Shown: positions 17,433 to 25,714 of the stretch, piece after piece
Layout of the letters: each line of letters opens with the position of its first letter
Numbering within the stretch: position 1 is the stretch's first letter
NCBI RefSeq assembly: GCF_020099395.1
Contig: NZ_CP083590.1
Coordinates: forward strand, 2,542,001 to 2,606,000
Direction: 5' to 3'
DNA from: Streptomyces mobaraensis
Lineage (GTDB): Bacteria > Actinomycetota > Actinomycetes > Streptomycetales > Streptomycetaceae
DNA length: 64,000 nucleotides
The notes under the pieces: model-generated
The model's database searches: none
What the model was told of the DNA's origin: nothing
The model's input: only the letters and a program-made list of their open reading frames with translations
Translations under genes and position numbers: made by a program

Positions 17433-18146
17433 ATGGACAGCACCACCGCCACCGACCTGTGGGACCGCCTGGCCGGCAGCCAGTCCGGGCCCTCGGTCTG
17501 GACCGTCGTCGGCACCGGGCTGGTCGCCCTGGCGGCGATCGTCCCGCCCCGGGTCTGGCGGGTGACGCGCAACGCGATCACCATCGCCCACGAGGGCGGC
17601 CACGGCCTGGTGGCGCTCCTCAGCGGCCGGACCCTGGACGGCATCAGGCTGCACTCGGACACCTCGGGACTCACGGTCTCGCGCGGACGGCCGACCGGCT
17701 TCGGCATGGTCCTCACCGCGGCCGCCGGCTACCCCGCGCCCTCGCTGCTCGGCCTGGCCGGCGCCTGGGCGCTGTCCACCGGGCACGTCACGGCCCTGCT
17801 GTGGGTGGCGGCGGCGCTGCTGGCCGCCATGCTGGTGATGATCCGCAACGCGTACGGCGCGCTGACGGTGGTGCTCACCGGCGCGGCCTTCGTCCTGGTC
17901 TCCTGGCTGGCCGGCCCGGAGGTGCGGGCGGCGTTCGCCTACGGGGTGGTGTGGTTCCTGCTGCTGGGGGGCGTGCGGCCGTCCTTCGAGCTCCAGCGCA
18001 AGCGCCGGTTCGGGGCGGCGGCGGACTCCGACGCCGACCAGCTCGGCCGGCTGACCGGGGTGACGCCGGTGCTGTGGCTGCTCTTCTTCCACGTGGTCGC
18101 GCTGGCCGCGCTGCTGGCCGGCGGCAACCTGCTGCTCCGGGGGTGA
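17433..18146 (+). CDS. M50-family membrane metallopeptidase
   Basis: The 237-residue polytopic protein carries the zinc motif HEGGH within a membrane-adjacent helix (ITIAHEGGHGLVALLSG). It is followed by several long hydrophobic helices (LLWVAAALLAAMLVMI, AYGALTVVLTGAAFVLVSWL, LWLLFFHVVALAALLAG). The small size and the absence of a PDZ domain place it with the short actinobacterial M50 proteins of unknown substrate. The ATG at 17433 follows an AAGGAG at a rather long spacing. A 23-base tandem repeat lies just after the stop. Confidence 0.75.
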   Translation: MDSTTATDLWDRLAGSQSGPSVWTVVGTGLVALAAIVPPRVWRVTRNAITIAHEGGHGLVALLSGRTLDGIRLHSDTSGLTVSRGRPTGFGMVLTAAAGYPAPSLLGLAGAWALSTGHVTALLWVAAALLAAMLVMIRNAYGALTVVLTGAAFVLVSWLAGPEVRAAFAYGVVWFLLLGGVRPSFELQRKRRFGAAADSDADQLGRLTGVTPVLWLLFFHVVALAALLAGGNLLLRG

Positions 18147-18147
18147 A

Positions 18148-18193
18148 CCGGCGGCTGATCCGGCGGGCGTCCGGCGGTTGATCCGGCGGGCGT
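18148..18193 (+). repeat. 23-base tandem repeat after the M50 gene
   Basis: Two adjacent 23-base copies (CCGGCGG-C/T-TGATCCGGCGGGCGT) differ at one base. They lie in the 123-base gap between the M50 gene and aroA and are non-coding. Confidence 0.7.
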
Positions 18194-18269
18194 CCGGGCG
18201 CGCGACGGCGGGGGCCGCGCGCCCGTAGGGCCCGGTCACCGCCCTCGGTGAGGCCGTAAGGTTAGGGGC

Positions 18270-19634
18270 ATGACCGAGAGCCCCGCGCCCACCGACCTCT
18301 GGCCCGCTCCCACCGCGACCGGGGCCGTCGACGCGACCGTCACCGTGCCCGGCTCCAAGTCGGTGACCAACCGCGGCCTCGTCCTCGCGGCGCTCGCCGC
18401 CGAGCCCGGCTGGCTGCGCCGCCCGCTGCGCTCGCGCGACACCCTGCTGATGGCGGAGGCGCTGCGCGCCATGGGCGTCGGCATCGAGGAGACCGTCTCC
18501 TCCAGCTCCGAGGGAGACCACGACGGCTCCGGCGAGGCGTGGCGGATCATCCCGGCCCGGCTGCACGGCCCGGCCACGGTCGACGTCGGCAACGCGGGCA
18601 CGGTCATGCGCTTCCTGCCGCCGGTCGCGGCGCTCTCCGACGGCCCGGTCCGTTTCGACGGCGACCCGCGCAGCTACGAGCGCCCGCTGCACGGCGTGAT
18701 CGACGCGCTGCGCGCGCTGGGCGCCCGGATCGACGACAACGACCGCGGCGCGCTGCCGCTGACCGTGCACGGCGCCGGGGCGCTGGAGGGCGGTCCGGTG
18801 GAGATCGACGCCTCGTCGTCGTCCCAGTTCGTGAGCGCGCTGCTGCTCTCCGGCCCGCGCTTCAACCAGGGCGTGGAGGTGCGGCACGTCGGCTCGGCAC
18901 TGCCCTCGCTGCCGCACATCCGGATGACGGTCGAGATGCTGCGCGCCGCCGGCGCCCAGGTGGACACCCCCGAGTCCGGCGGCGAGCCCGACGTGTGGCG
19001 GGTCTCCCCCAGCGCCCTCCTCGGCCGCGACCTGGTGGTCGAGCCCGACCTGTCGAACGCGGCGCCGTTCCTGGCGGCGGCCCTGGTCACCGGCGGCCGG
19101 GTCACCATCCCGGACTGGCCCGAGCGCACCACGCAGCCGGGTGACGCACTGCGCGACATCTTCACCGCCATGGGCGGCAGCTGCGAACTGACCGACGCGG
19201 GCCTGACGTTCACCGGCACCGGCCGGATCGCCGGCATCGACGCGGACCTGCACGAGGTCGGCGAGCTCACCCCGGTGATCGCCGCGGTGGCCGCGCTCGC
19301 CGACTCCGAGTCCGAGCTGCGCGGCATCGCCCACCTGCGGCTGCACGAGACGGACCGGCTGGCCGCGCTGGCCAAGGAGATCAACGAGCTCGGCGGCGAC
19401 GTCACCGAGACCGCCGACGGCCTGCGCATCCGCCCGCGCCCGCTGCACGGCGGCGTCTTCCACACCTACGAGGACCACCGGCTGGCCACCGCCGCGGCGG
19501 TGCTCGGCCTCACCGTCCCGGGTGTCGAGGTGGAGAACGTGGCGACCACCGCCAAGACCCTGCCCGACTTCCCGGAGCTCTGGCACGGCATGCTCGGATC
19601 CGTCGCGGGGGCGACGACGGTGCCGAGAGCCTGA
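18270..19634 (+). CDS. aroA: 3-phosphoshikimate 1-carboxyvinyltransferase (EPSP synthase)
   Basis: The 454-residue enzyme joins shikimate-3-phosphate and PEP in the chorismate pathway. Motifs are [17 protein letters not shown] (substrate-binding Lys), [13 protein letters not shown] (the Gly-rich PEP region), [15 protein letters not shown], and near the end [21 protein letters not shown] and [17 protein letters not shown]. Two insertions (around [15 protein letters not shown] and [13 protein letters not shown]) are seen in actinobacterial members. It is followed 15 bases later by rsgA on the same strand, a likely operon. Confidence 0.95.
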   Translation: MTESPAPTDLWPAPTATGAVDATVTVPGSKSVTNRGLVLAALAAEPGWLRRPLRSRDTLLMAEALRAMGVGIEETVSSSSEGDHDGSGEAWRIIPARLHGPATVDVGNAGTVMRFLPPVAALSDGPVRFDGDPRSYERPLHGVIDALRALGARIDDNDRGALPLTVHGAGALEGGPVEIDASSSSQFVSALLLSGPRFNQGVEVRHVGSALPSLPHIRMTVEMLRAAGAQVDTPESGGEPDVWRVSPSALLGRDLVVEPDLSNAAPFLAAALVTGGRVTIPDWPERTTQPGDALRDIFTAMGGSCELTDAGLTFTGTGRIAGIDADLHEVGELTPVIAAVAALADSESELRGIAHLRLHETDRLAALAKEINELGGDVTETADGLRIRPRPLHGGVFHTYEDHRLATAAAVLGLTVPGVEVENVATTAKTLPDFPELWHGMLGSVAGATTVPRA

Positions 19635-19649
19635 GGGAACCGGAACACC

Positions 19650-20657
19650 ATGCGCCGCTACGGCAAGCACACCGACGAGGACGACGTCCGCGTCCGCCCC
19701 AACCGCAAGGGCAACCGGCCGCGGACCAGCATCCGCCCCAAGCACGAGGACGCCGCCGAGGGCTTCGTCCTCACCGTCGACCGGGGCCGGCTGACGGTCC
19801 TCGTCGAGGACCGCATCGTCATGGCCATGAAGGCGCGCGAGCTGGGCCGCAAGGGCGTCGTCGTCGGCGACCGGGTCGCGGTCGTCGGTGACCTCAGCGG
19901 ACAGAAGGACACCCTCGCCCGGATCGTCCGGGTCGAGGAGCGCCGCTCGGTGCTGCGCAGGACGGCCGACGACACCGACCCGTTCGAGCGGGTCGTGGTC
20001 GCCAACGCCGACCAACTGGCCATCGTCACCGCCCTGGCCGACCCCGAGCCGCGCCCCCGGCTGATCGACCGCTGCCTGGTCGCGGCGTACGACGCGGGTC
20101 TCGAACCGCTGCTCGTCCTGACCAAGTCGGACCTCGCCCCGGCCGAGAAGCTGATGGAGTCCTACGGCGCGCTGGGCCTGCCCTACGTGGTCACCAACCG
20201 CGAGGAGCTGGCCGTCGGGGAGGCCGCGGAGCGGGTGCGGGAGCGGCTCAACGGCCGGGTCACCGCGTTCGTCGGGCACTCCGGCGTCGGCAAGACCACG
20301 CTCGTCAACGCGCTCGTCCCGGACCGGCAGCGGGCCACCGGGCACGTCAACGCGGTCACCGGCCGCGGCCGGCACACCACCACGTCGGCGCTGGCCCTGC
20401 CGCTGCCCAGCGGTGACGGCTGGGTGATCGACACCCCGGGCGTGCGGTCGTTCGGGCTGAACCACATCGACCCCTCGCGCGTCATCCACGCCTTCCCGGA
20501 CCTGGTGCCGGGCACCGAGGGCTGCCCGCGCGCGTGCAGCCATGACGAGCCGGACTGCGCGCTGGACCAGTGGGTCACGGACGGGCACGCGGACCCGCAG
20601 CGGCTGTACTCGCTGCGCCGGCTTCTGGCCACCCGGGAGCGGCGCGAAGGCGACTGA
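19650..20657 (+). CDS. rsgA: Ribosome small-subunit-dependent GTPase A
   Basis: The 335-residue circularly permuted GTPase helps 30S subunit maturation. It has an N-terminal OB-fold region. G4 (TKSDL) comes before G1 (GHSGVGKTTLVNAL) and G3 (DTPG), the permuted order diagnostic for RsgA. A C-terminal zinc-binding segment (GCPRACSHDEPDCAL) and a helical tail follow. The N-terminal 40 residues are very basic (RVRPNRKGNRPRTSIRP), suiting rRNA contact. It follows aroA at 15 bases. Confidence 0.93.
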   Translation: MRRYGKHTDEDDVRVRPNRKGNRPRTSIRPKHEDAAEGFVLTVDRGRLTVLVEDRIVMAMKARELGRKGVVVGDRVAVVGDLSGQKDTLARIVRVEERRSVLRRTADDTDPFERVVVANADQLAIVTALADPEPRPRLIDRCLVAAYDAGLEPLLVLTKSDLAPAEKLMESYGALGLPYVVTNREELAVGEAAERVRERLNGRVTAFVGHSGVGKTTLVNALVPDRQRATGHVNAVTGRGRHTTTSALALPLPSGDGWVIDTPGVRSFGLNHIDPSRVIHAFPDLVPGTEGCPRACSHDEPDCALDQWVTDGHADPQRLYSLRRLLATRERREGD

Positions 20658-20743
20658 TCGCCTACGTTTGCGCATGACCGCCGATGGCAAGTGCAACAGC
20701 ACCGGGACGGACGGGGCGGTCGACGACACGGGAGGCGAAACTG

Positions 20744-21067
20744 ATGGCGTGGCTGCTGGTCGTGGTCGCAGGGCTTCTGGAAACCGGCTTCGCCGTCTGC
20801 CTCAAACTCTCGCACGGCTTCACCCGCCTGTGGCCGACGATCGCCTTCGCCTGCTTCGCCCTCGGCAGCTTCGGCCTGCTGACCCTCTCCCTCCGGAAGC
20901 TGGACGTGGGCCCGGCCTACGCGGTGTGGACGGGCATCGGCGCGGCCGGGACGGCGATCTACGGCATGGTCTTCCTGGACGACCTGGTCTCCACGCTGAA
21001 GCTGGTCTCGATCGCGTTCGTGATCGTCGGGGTGATCGGGCTCCAGCTGTCGGGCTCCGCGCACTGA
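20744..21067 (+). CDS. Small multidrug resistance/guanidinium exporter (SugE-like)
   Basis: The 107-residue SMR protein has four membrane helices. The essential membrane-embedded Glu is residue 13 (VVAGLLETGFAVCLK), and the second half carries GPAYAVWTGIGAAGTAIYGMVFL, which fits the SugE/Gdx subgroup more than EmrE. Gdx proteins export guanidinium with proton exchange as antiparallel homodimers; substrate assignment here is inference. The ATG at 20744 follows GGAGG. An upstream in-frame ATG at 20684 would add a non-membrane extension. It is convergent with a TetR gene. Confidence 0.86.
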   Translation: MAWLLVVVAGLLETGFAVCLKLSHGFTRLWPTIAFACFALGSFGLLTLSLRKLDVGPAYAVWTGIGAAGTAIYGMVFLDDLVSTLKLVSIAFVIVGVIGLQLSGSAH

Positions 21068-21086
21068 GCGCGCCGGATCCCGGGGA

Positions 21087-21728
21087 TCACTCCCGCCCGC
21101 CGCCGAGCAGCGTCCTGACCACGCCGGCCACCTCCTCGGCCGCCTCGGTGTCGGAACCGGCCGGGGCGACCACGTACGACAGGGTCATCCGGACGGCGGC
21201 CTCGCAGGCCCGGCGCAGCACGTCCGGGTCCGGCGGGCGGCCGGTCCTGGCGGTGGCCTCGCCGGCCGCCCCGGCCGCGCTGCCGGTGATGCGCTCCACC
21301 AGGGTGCCGGGCGTGGGGGCGCTCCGGGCCGTCACCGGTGACGGCGGGGTGCGCGGCGCCGGTACGGCGGGGGCCGCCTGGGCGGGCAGCCGCTCGCCGC
21401 GGCAGCCGGTGAGGGCCGCGCGGACCAGCGGGTTGACCCGCGCGGTGCGCAGCGTCCAGACGGCCGCGGCCGCGCAGCAGTCGCCGGCGTCGGCGTCCTC
21501 CCGCTCGACGGCGTCGGCCAGCGAGCGTTCCACACCGGCCAGGAAAGACTCGGCCTCGCGCCGGACCAGAGCCCGGGCCAGGCCGTCCTTGCTGCCGAAC
21601 TCGTTGTACAGGGTCTGCCGGGACACCCCGGCGGCGGCCGCCACGTCGACCATCCGGACCCCGTGCCAGGGCCGGATGCCGAGCGCCGTGTAGGCCGCGT
21701 CCAGCAGGAGCTCTCGTGCCGCGGGCAT
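21087..21728 (-). CDS. TetR-family transcriptional regulator
   Basis: The 213-residue protein has an N-terminal TetR HTH (ARELLLDAAYTALGIR...VRMVDVAAAAGVSRQTLYNEFGSKDGLARALV). A ligand-binding region containing a Pro/Ala-rich loop follows (APAVPAPRTPPSPV). The start at 21728 follows GGGAGG and gives a normal TetR N-terminus; the open frame to 21788 is not needed. It is convergent with the SMR exporter and divergent from hisN. An inverted repeat in its own promoter region may be its operator. Confidence 0.85.
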   Translation of the reverse strand: MPAARELLLDAAYTALGIRPWHGVRMVDVAAAAGVSRQTLYNEFGSKDGLARALVRREAESFLAGVERSLADAVEREDADAGDCCAAAAVWTLRTARVNPLVRAALTGCRGERLPAQAAPAVPAPRTPPSPVTARSAPTPGTLVERITGSAAGAAGEATARTGRPPDPDVLRRACEAAVRMTLSYVVAPAGSDTEAAEEVAGVVRTLLGGGRE

Positions 21729-21776
21729 CGTCGCCTCCCGGGGCCTGGCGGCCGCACGACGGTTGTGGCCACAGAA

Positions 21777-21801
21777 TTGACGCACCACCAGACGGTGTCA
21801 A
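21777..21801 (-). promoter_or_regulatory. Candidate promoter/operator of the TetR gene
   Basis: TTGAC...GTCAA arms enclose 15 bases, and on the minus strand TTGACA (21801-21796) could be a -35 box with AATTCT as a weak -10 at 17 bases. An inverted repeat overlapping its own promoter suggests autoregulation, which is common in the family. Only five bases of each arm match exactly. Confidence 0.35.
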
Positions 21802-21855
21802 GAGCCCGGGCGGGCCGCACGTGCGCGGAGGGGGCCCGCGGGTAGTGTTCCTGTT

Positions 21856-22662
21856 ATGTCCGACTACCACGATGATCTGCGTTTGGCCCATGTCCTGGCG
21901 GACGCCGCCGACGCGGCGACCATGGAACGGTTCAAGGCCCTCGACCTCAAGGTCGAGACCAAACCGGACATGACCCCGGTGAGCGAGGCCGACAAGGCCG
22001 CCGAGGAGCTGATCCGCGGTCACCTCCAGCGGGCGCGGCCCCGCGACGCCGTGCTCGGCGAGGAGTTCGGCGGCGAGGGCCTCGGCCCGCGCCGCTGGGT
22101 CATCGACCCGATCGACGGCACGAAGAACTACGTGCGCGGGGTGCCCGTCTGGGCGACGCTGATCTCCCTCATGGTCCAGACGGAGCACGAGGGCACCGTC
22201 GACTACCAGCCGGTCGTCGGCGTGGTGTCGGCCCCGGCGCTGGGCCGGCGGTGGTGGGCGGCGAAGGACTCGGGCGCGTACACCGGGCGCAGCCTGTCGT
22301 CCGCGAGCCGGCTGACGGTCTCCAAGGTCGAGCGCATGGCGGACGCCTCGTTCGCGTACTCCTCGCTGTCGGGCTGGGAGGAGCGCGGGCTGCTGCCGCG
22401 CTTCCTGGACCTGACGCGGGACTGCTGGCGGACGCGTGGCTACGGCGATTTCTGGCCGTACATGATGGTCGCCGAGGGCTCGGTGGACATCTGCGCGGAG
22501 CCCGAGCTGTCGCTGTGGGACATGGCGGCGAACGTCGTCATCGTGGAGGAGGCCGGCGGCCGGTTCACGGGGCTGGACGGACGGCGGGGGCCGCACAGCG
22601 GGAACGCCGCCGCGTCGAACGGGCTGCTGCACGACGAGCTGCTGGGGTATCTGCGCGCCTGA
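21856..22662 (+). CDS. hisN: Histidinol-phosphatase, inositol-monophosphatase type
   Basis: The 268-residue metal-dependent phosphatase catalyses the penultimate step of histidine biosynthesis in actinobacteria. IMPase-fold motifs are visible: TPVSEADKAAEELI, LGEEFGGEG (metal Glu), WVIDPIDGTKNYVRGVP (DPxDGT) and LSLWDMAANVVIVEEAGG (WD motif with catalytic Asp). Residual inositol- or fructose-phosphatase activity cannot be excluded. The gene stands alone between a divergent TetR gene and the CBS protein. Confidence 0.88.
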   Translation: MSDYHDDLRLAHVLADAADAATMERFKALDLKVETKPDMTPVSEADKAAEELIRGHLQRARPRDAVLGEEFGGEGLGPRRWVIDPIDGTKNYVRGVPVWATLISLMVQTEHEGTVDYQPVVGVVSAPALGRRWWAAKDSGAYTGRSLSSASRLTVSKVERMADASFAYSSLSGWEERGLLPRFLDLTRDCWRTRGYGDFWPYMMVAEGSVDICAEPELSLWDMAANVVIVEEAGGRFTGLDGRRGPHSGNAAASNGLLHDELLGYLRA

Positions 22663-22851
22663 GGGGTCCCGGTGGCGGACGGGGTGGCGGCAGGAACGTC
22701 ACAGCCCGTTCGGCCGCGCGAAACCTCAAAGACGGCGTAAAAAGTCGGCAAAGCGGCCGATTGCCGTCCTCTTCCCCGCCGGGGCGTCGCGTGTCACGCT
22801 GAGGAGCAGCTTGTGAATGCGTGAAAGCGCCCCGCAGGAGGTGGCCCGCCC

Positions 22852-23262
22852 ATGCTCGTCCGCGACGCCATGAGCACGATCGTCCTCACCATCGGCCCCG
22901 CCCACACCCTCCGGCAGGCCGCCCGGCTGATGTCCGCACGGCGGGTCGGCGCGGCCGTCGTCCTCGACCCCGACACCAGCGGCCTGGGCATCCTGACCGA
23001 ACGCGACGTCCTCAACGCGCTCGGCGCCGGGTGCGACCCGGACCGGGAGACCGCCCACCGCCACACCACCTCCGACGTGGTCTTCGCGGCGCCGGAGTGG
23101 ACGCTGGAGGAGGCCGCCACCGCCATGTCGCGCGGGGAGTTCCGGCATCTGATCGTGCTGGACGGCCAGGAGACCGTGGGCGTGGTCTCGGTGCGCGACG
23201 TCATCCGCTGCTGGGTGGCGCACGGGGTGCCACGGCGGGACGGGGCGGCGCTGACGGCGTGA
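22852..23262 (+). CDS. Two-CBS-domain protein
   Basis: The 136 residues consist of one Bateman pair. The first CBS domain is VRDAMSTIVLTIGPAHTLRQAARLMSARRVGAAVVLD..GLGILTERDVL. The second is TSDVVFAAPEWTLEEAATAMSRGEFRHLIVLDGQETVGVVSVRDVIR. Such proteins bind adenosyl ligands and adjust partner proteins. Free-standing ones are numerous in Streptomyces and mostly uncharacterised. A strong terminator follows. Confidence 0.86.
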   Translation: MLVRDAMSTIVLTIGPAHTLRQAARLMSARRVGAAVVLDPDTSGLGILTERDVLNALGAGCDPDRETAHRHTTSDVVFAAPEWTLEEAATAMSRGEFRHLIVLDGQETVGVVSVRDVIRCWVAHGVPRRDGAALTA

Positions 23263-23299
23263 GCCGGCCGGCCGCCCTTCGACGGACAGGCGGACAGCC

Positions 23300-23341
23300 G
23301 GAGAGGCCGGAGCCCCATGGCGTCCGGCCTCTCCGTTTCTT
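23300..23341 (+). terminator. Rho-independent terminator after the CBS gene
   Basis: GGAGAGGCCGGA pairs perfectly with TCCGGCCTCTCC around an 11-base loop, followed by GTTTCTT. It sits between the convergent CBS and catA genes and is oriented for the plus strand. Confidence 0.85.
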
Positions 23342-23353
23342 ACGACAAGCGCC

Positions 23354-24829
23354 CTAGCCGCGCAGGGCCTGGACCGCGGCCTCCAGCCGCTTGCCGTAGT
23401 CGGGGTCCGCCTGGCGGAAGTTGTTGATCGCCCGCTCCGCGATGTCGTCGCGCGACACCTTGGCGATGAAGCCCGCGAGGTTGGCGATCAGGCGCTCCTT
23501 CTCCTCCTCCGTCATCAGCCGGTAGAGGTTGCCCGCCTGGACGAAGTCGTTGTCCTCGGCGTGCGTGGGAGTCGCGATGTTGCCGGTGACCCCGGTGACG
23601 GGGACCGGCTGCCACAGCGGCCGTCCGGTCTCCGCGGGGCCGCCGAAGCTGTTCGGCTCGTAGTTCTTCGCCCGGCCGTGGCGGCCGTCGTAGGCGTAGC
23701 CGTCCCGGCCGTAGGTGCGGGCCGTGGTGGCGTGCGGGCGGTTCACCGGCAGCTGGTCGGCGTTGATGCCGACGCGGTAGCGGTGGGCGTCGGCGTAGGC
23801 GAACAGCCGGCCCTGGAGCATCTTGTCGGGGGACGGTCCGATGCCGGGCACGAAGTGCGACGGCGAGAAGGCGGACTGCTCGACCTCGGCGAAGACGTTG
23901 TCGGGGTTGCGGTTGAGCTCCAGCTTGCCGATCTCGTGCAGCGGGTAGTCCGCGTGCGGCCAGACCTTGGTCAGGTCGAACGGGTTGAAGCGGTAGGTCG
24001 CCGCCTCGTCCGCCGGCATGATCTGGACGGACACCGTCCAGCTCGGGAAGTCGCCGCGCTCGATGGACTCGCGCAGGTCACGCTGGTGGGAGTCGGGGTC
24101 CTCGCCGGCGAGCCGGTTGGCCTCCTCCTGCGTGAGGTTCTTGATGCCCTGGTCGGTCTTGAAGTGGTACTTGACCCAGAAGACCTCGCCGGCCTCGTTG
24201 TTCCACTGGTAGGTGTGCGAGCCGAAGCCGTCCATGTGGCGGTACGAGGCGGGGATGCCGCGGTCGCCGAAGAGCCAGGTCACCTGGTGGGTGGCCTCGG
24301 GCGACAGACCCCAGAAGTCCCAGACGTTGTCCGCCTCCTGCGAGCCGGTGTACGGGTCGCGCTTCTGGGTGTGGATGAAGTCGGGGAACTTGATGGCGTC
24401 GCGGATGAAGAAGATCGGCGTGTTGTTGCCGACGAGGTCGTAGTTGCCCTCTTCGGTGTAGAACTTCAGCGCGAAGCCGCGCGGGTCGCGCACCGCGTCC
24501 GCCGAGCCGAGGTTGCCGGCGACGGTGGAGAAGCGGAGGAACGTTTCCGTCTGCTTCCCGACCTGCGACAGGAAGTTCGCCCTGGTCCACCGGGTGACGT
24601 CCTGCGTCACGGTGAAGGTGCCGTAGGCGCCGGCGCCGCGGGCGTGCACCACGCGCTCCGGGATCCGCTCGCGGTTGAAGTGCGCGAGCTTCTCCAGCAG
24701 CAGCTGGTCCTGCACCAGGACGGGGCCACCGATGCCCGCGGTCTCACTGTTCTGGTTGTCCGCGACCGGAGCTCCGGACTCCGTGGTCAGCGGGCCCGTT
24801 GTGGTCATGGCCTCGTCCTGAACCGTCAC
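23354..24829 (-). CDS. catA: Monofunctional haem catalase
   Basis: The 491-residue small-subunit (clade 3) catalase decomposes hydrogen peroxide. It shows the distal His segment ([14 protein letters not shown]), the [37 protein letters not shown] block with the active-site Asn, and [17 protein letters not shown]. The proximal Tyr haem ligand lies in [14 protein letters not shown]. An ATG at 24808 ([12 protein letters not shown]) is an equally plausible start and matches other Streptomyces CatA sequences as I remember them. It is divergent from the Fur-type gene, with a CatR-box-like palindrome between. Confidence 0.95.
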   Translation of the reverse strand: MTVQDEAMTTTGPLTTESGAPVADNQNSETAGIGGPVLVQDQLLLEKLAHFNRERIPERVVHARGAGAYGTFTVTQDVTRWTRANFLSQVGKQTETFLRFSTVAGNLGSADAVRDPRGFALKFYTEEGNYDLVGNNTPIFFIRDAIKFPDFIHTQKRDPYTGSQEADNVWDFWGLSPEATHQVTWLFGDRGIPASYRHMDGFGSHTYQWNNEAGEVFWVKYHFKTDQGIKNLTQEEANRLAGEDPDSHQRDLRESIERGDFPSWTVSVQIMPADEAATYRFNPFDLTKVWPHADYPLHEIGKLELNRNPDNVFAEVEQSAFSPSHFVPGIGPSPDKMLQGRLFAYADAHRYRVGINADQLPVNRPHATTARTYGRDGYAYDGRHGRAKNYEPNSFGGPAETGRPLWQPVPVTGVTGNIATPTHAEDNDFVQAGNLYRLMTEEEKERLIANLAGFIAKVSRDDIAERAINNFRQADPDYGKRLEAAVQALRG

Positions 24830-24902
24830 GTACGCCTCCGTCTTCTCGGTCCTGCCCGCCCGGCCGGTCCTCTTCGGCCCCGCGGCGAGATCGATCCTTA
24901 CA

Positions 24903-24922
24903 TTGGACTTTGTCTAAGTCAA
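24903..24922. promoter_or_regulatory. CatR (Fur-family) operator overlapping the catA promoter
   Basis: The palindrome TTGGACTT-TGTC-TAAGTCAA lies in the catA-catR gap. Read on the minus strand it contains TTGACT as -35, with TAAGGAT as -10 sixteen bases on, so a bound repressor would cover the catA promoter. The arms resemble the CatR box known upstream of S. coelicolor catA. Confidence 0.75.
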
Positions 24923-25005
24923 GATGGAGCTGACATAAAAACCGGATCCAGTGGTAGACGGCTGCCGCTGCTAGGCTGGTCCTATCTGACTGATGGGTGA
25001 ATGGC

Positions 25006-25422
25006 ATGAGTGACCTGCTGGAACGGCTCCGGGGACGTGGCTGGCGGCTGACCGCGCAGCGGCGCGTCGTCGCCGAGGTGCTCGACGGGGACCATGTGCA
25101 CTACACCGCCGACGAAGTGCACGCCAAGGCGACCGAACTGCTCCCGGAGATCTCCCGGGCGACGGTCTACAACACGCTCGGCGAACTGGTGTCCCTCGGC
25201 GAGATCATCGAGGTGAGCACCGACGGCCGGGCGAAACGCTACGACCCGAACGCCCACCACGCGCACCAGCACCTGGTGTGCTCCCGCTGCGGCACCATCC
25301 GCGACGTCCACCCCTCCGGGGACCTCCTCGCCGGGCTGCCGGCGGAGGAGCGCTTCGGCTTCCGGGTGTCCGCGGTCGAGGTGACCTACCGCGGGGTGTG
25401 CCCGGGCTGCTCGGAGGCGTGA
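25006..25422 (+). CDS. catR: Fur-family peroxide-responsive repressor of catalase
   Basis: The 138-residue regulator has the Fur/PerR layout. A winged helix (RGWRLTAQRRVVAEVL...EISRATVYNTLGELVSLGEI) is followed by a dimerisation domain with metal-ligand His residues (YDPNAHHAHQHLVCSRCGTIRDV) and the structural zinc CxxC pairs (CSRC and CPGC). It is divergent from catA, as in streptomycetes where CatR represses catA until oxidised by peroxide. The ATG at 25006 is preferred over a GTG three codons upstream because it fits homologous N-termini. Confidence 0.9.
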   Translation: MSDLLERLRGRGWRLTAQRRVVAEVLDGDHVHYTADEVHAKATELLPEISRATVYNTLGELVSLGEIIEVSTDGRAKRYDPNAHHAHQHLVCSRCGTIRDVHPSGDLLAGLPAEERFGFRVSAVEVTYRGVCPGCSEA

Positions 25423-25490
25423 CGGAACGGCGGGCGCCGGGGGGGGGGCGTTCGTTCCGGGCCGGTTCGGGTTCGGCGTGCGGGCACAGC

Positions 25491-25525
25491 ACGAAGGCCC
25501 GGATCCTGAGGATCCGGGCCTTCGT
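25491..25525 (-). terminator. Hairpin terminator downstream of tRNA-fMet copy 1
   Basis: A 16-base perfect stem (ACGAAGGCCCGGATCC) surrounds a 3-base loop, 7 bases after the tRNA 3' end. It may also serve the convergent catR transcript. Confidence 0.8.
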
Positions 25526-25531
25526 TCAGAG

Positions 25532-25605
25532 TAGCGGGGACAGGATTTGAACCTGCGACCTCTGGGTTATGAGCCCAGCGAGCTACCGAGCTGCTCCACC
25601 CCGCG
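25532..25605 (-). tRNA. Initiator tRNA-fMet (CAT), copy 1
   Basis: The 74-base cloverleaf on the minus strand starts CGCGGGG and ends CCCCGCTA. The anticodon is CAT in the loop CTCATAA. Two initiator hallmarks are visible: an unpaired 1:72 position, and three consecutive G:C pairs at the base of the anticodon stem (GGG/CCC). The T-loop is GGTTCAAATCC. CCA is not encoded in full. A second, apparently identical copy lies 2.4 kb away. Confidence 0.95.
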
Positions 25606-25714
25606 TCGATGAACCAACTGTAACCCGGTCAAGGCGTTCCATGCAAACGGGTGATCCCCGTCCGGCGGCGCGCGGTCCGGCCCGCTCCGCCACGCGGCCC
25701 CGCCGGGGCCGCCG

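Noticed and set aside
17130..20729. 1199-codon open frame antisense to the SRAP-to-rsgA region
   Set aside because: Low-complexity composition, and it runs across several well-supported genes on the opposite strand and their gaps.
20658..20743. Guanidine riboswitch ahead of the SugE-like gene
   Set aside because: ACGGG-like motifs are present, but I could not form the paired stem-loops of mini-ykkC or the ykkC core, so the match is chance in GC-rich DNA.
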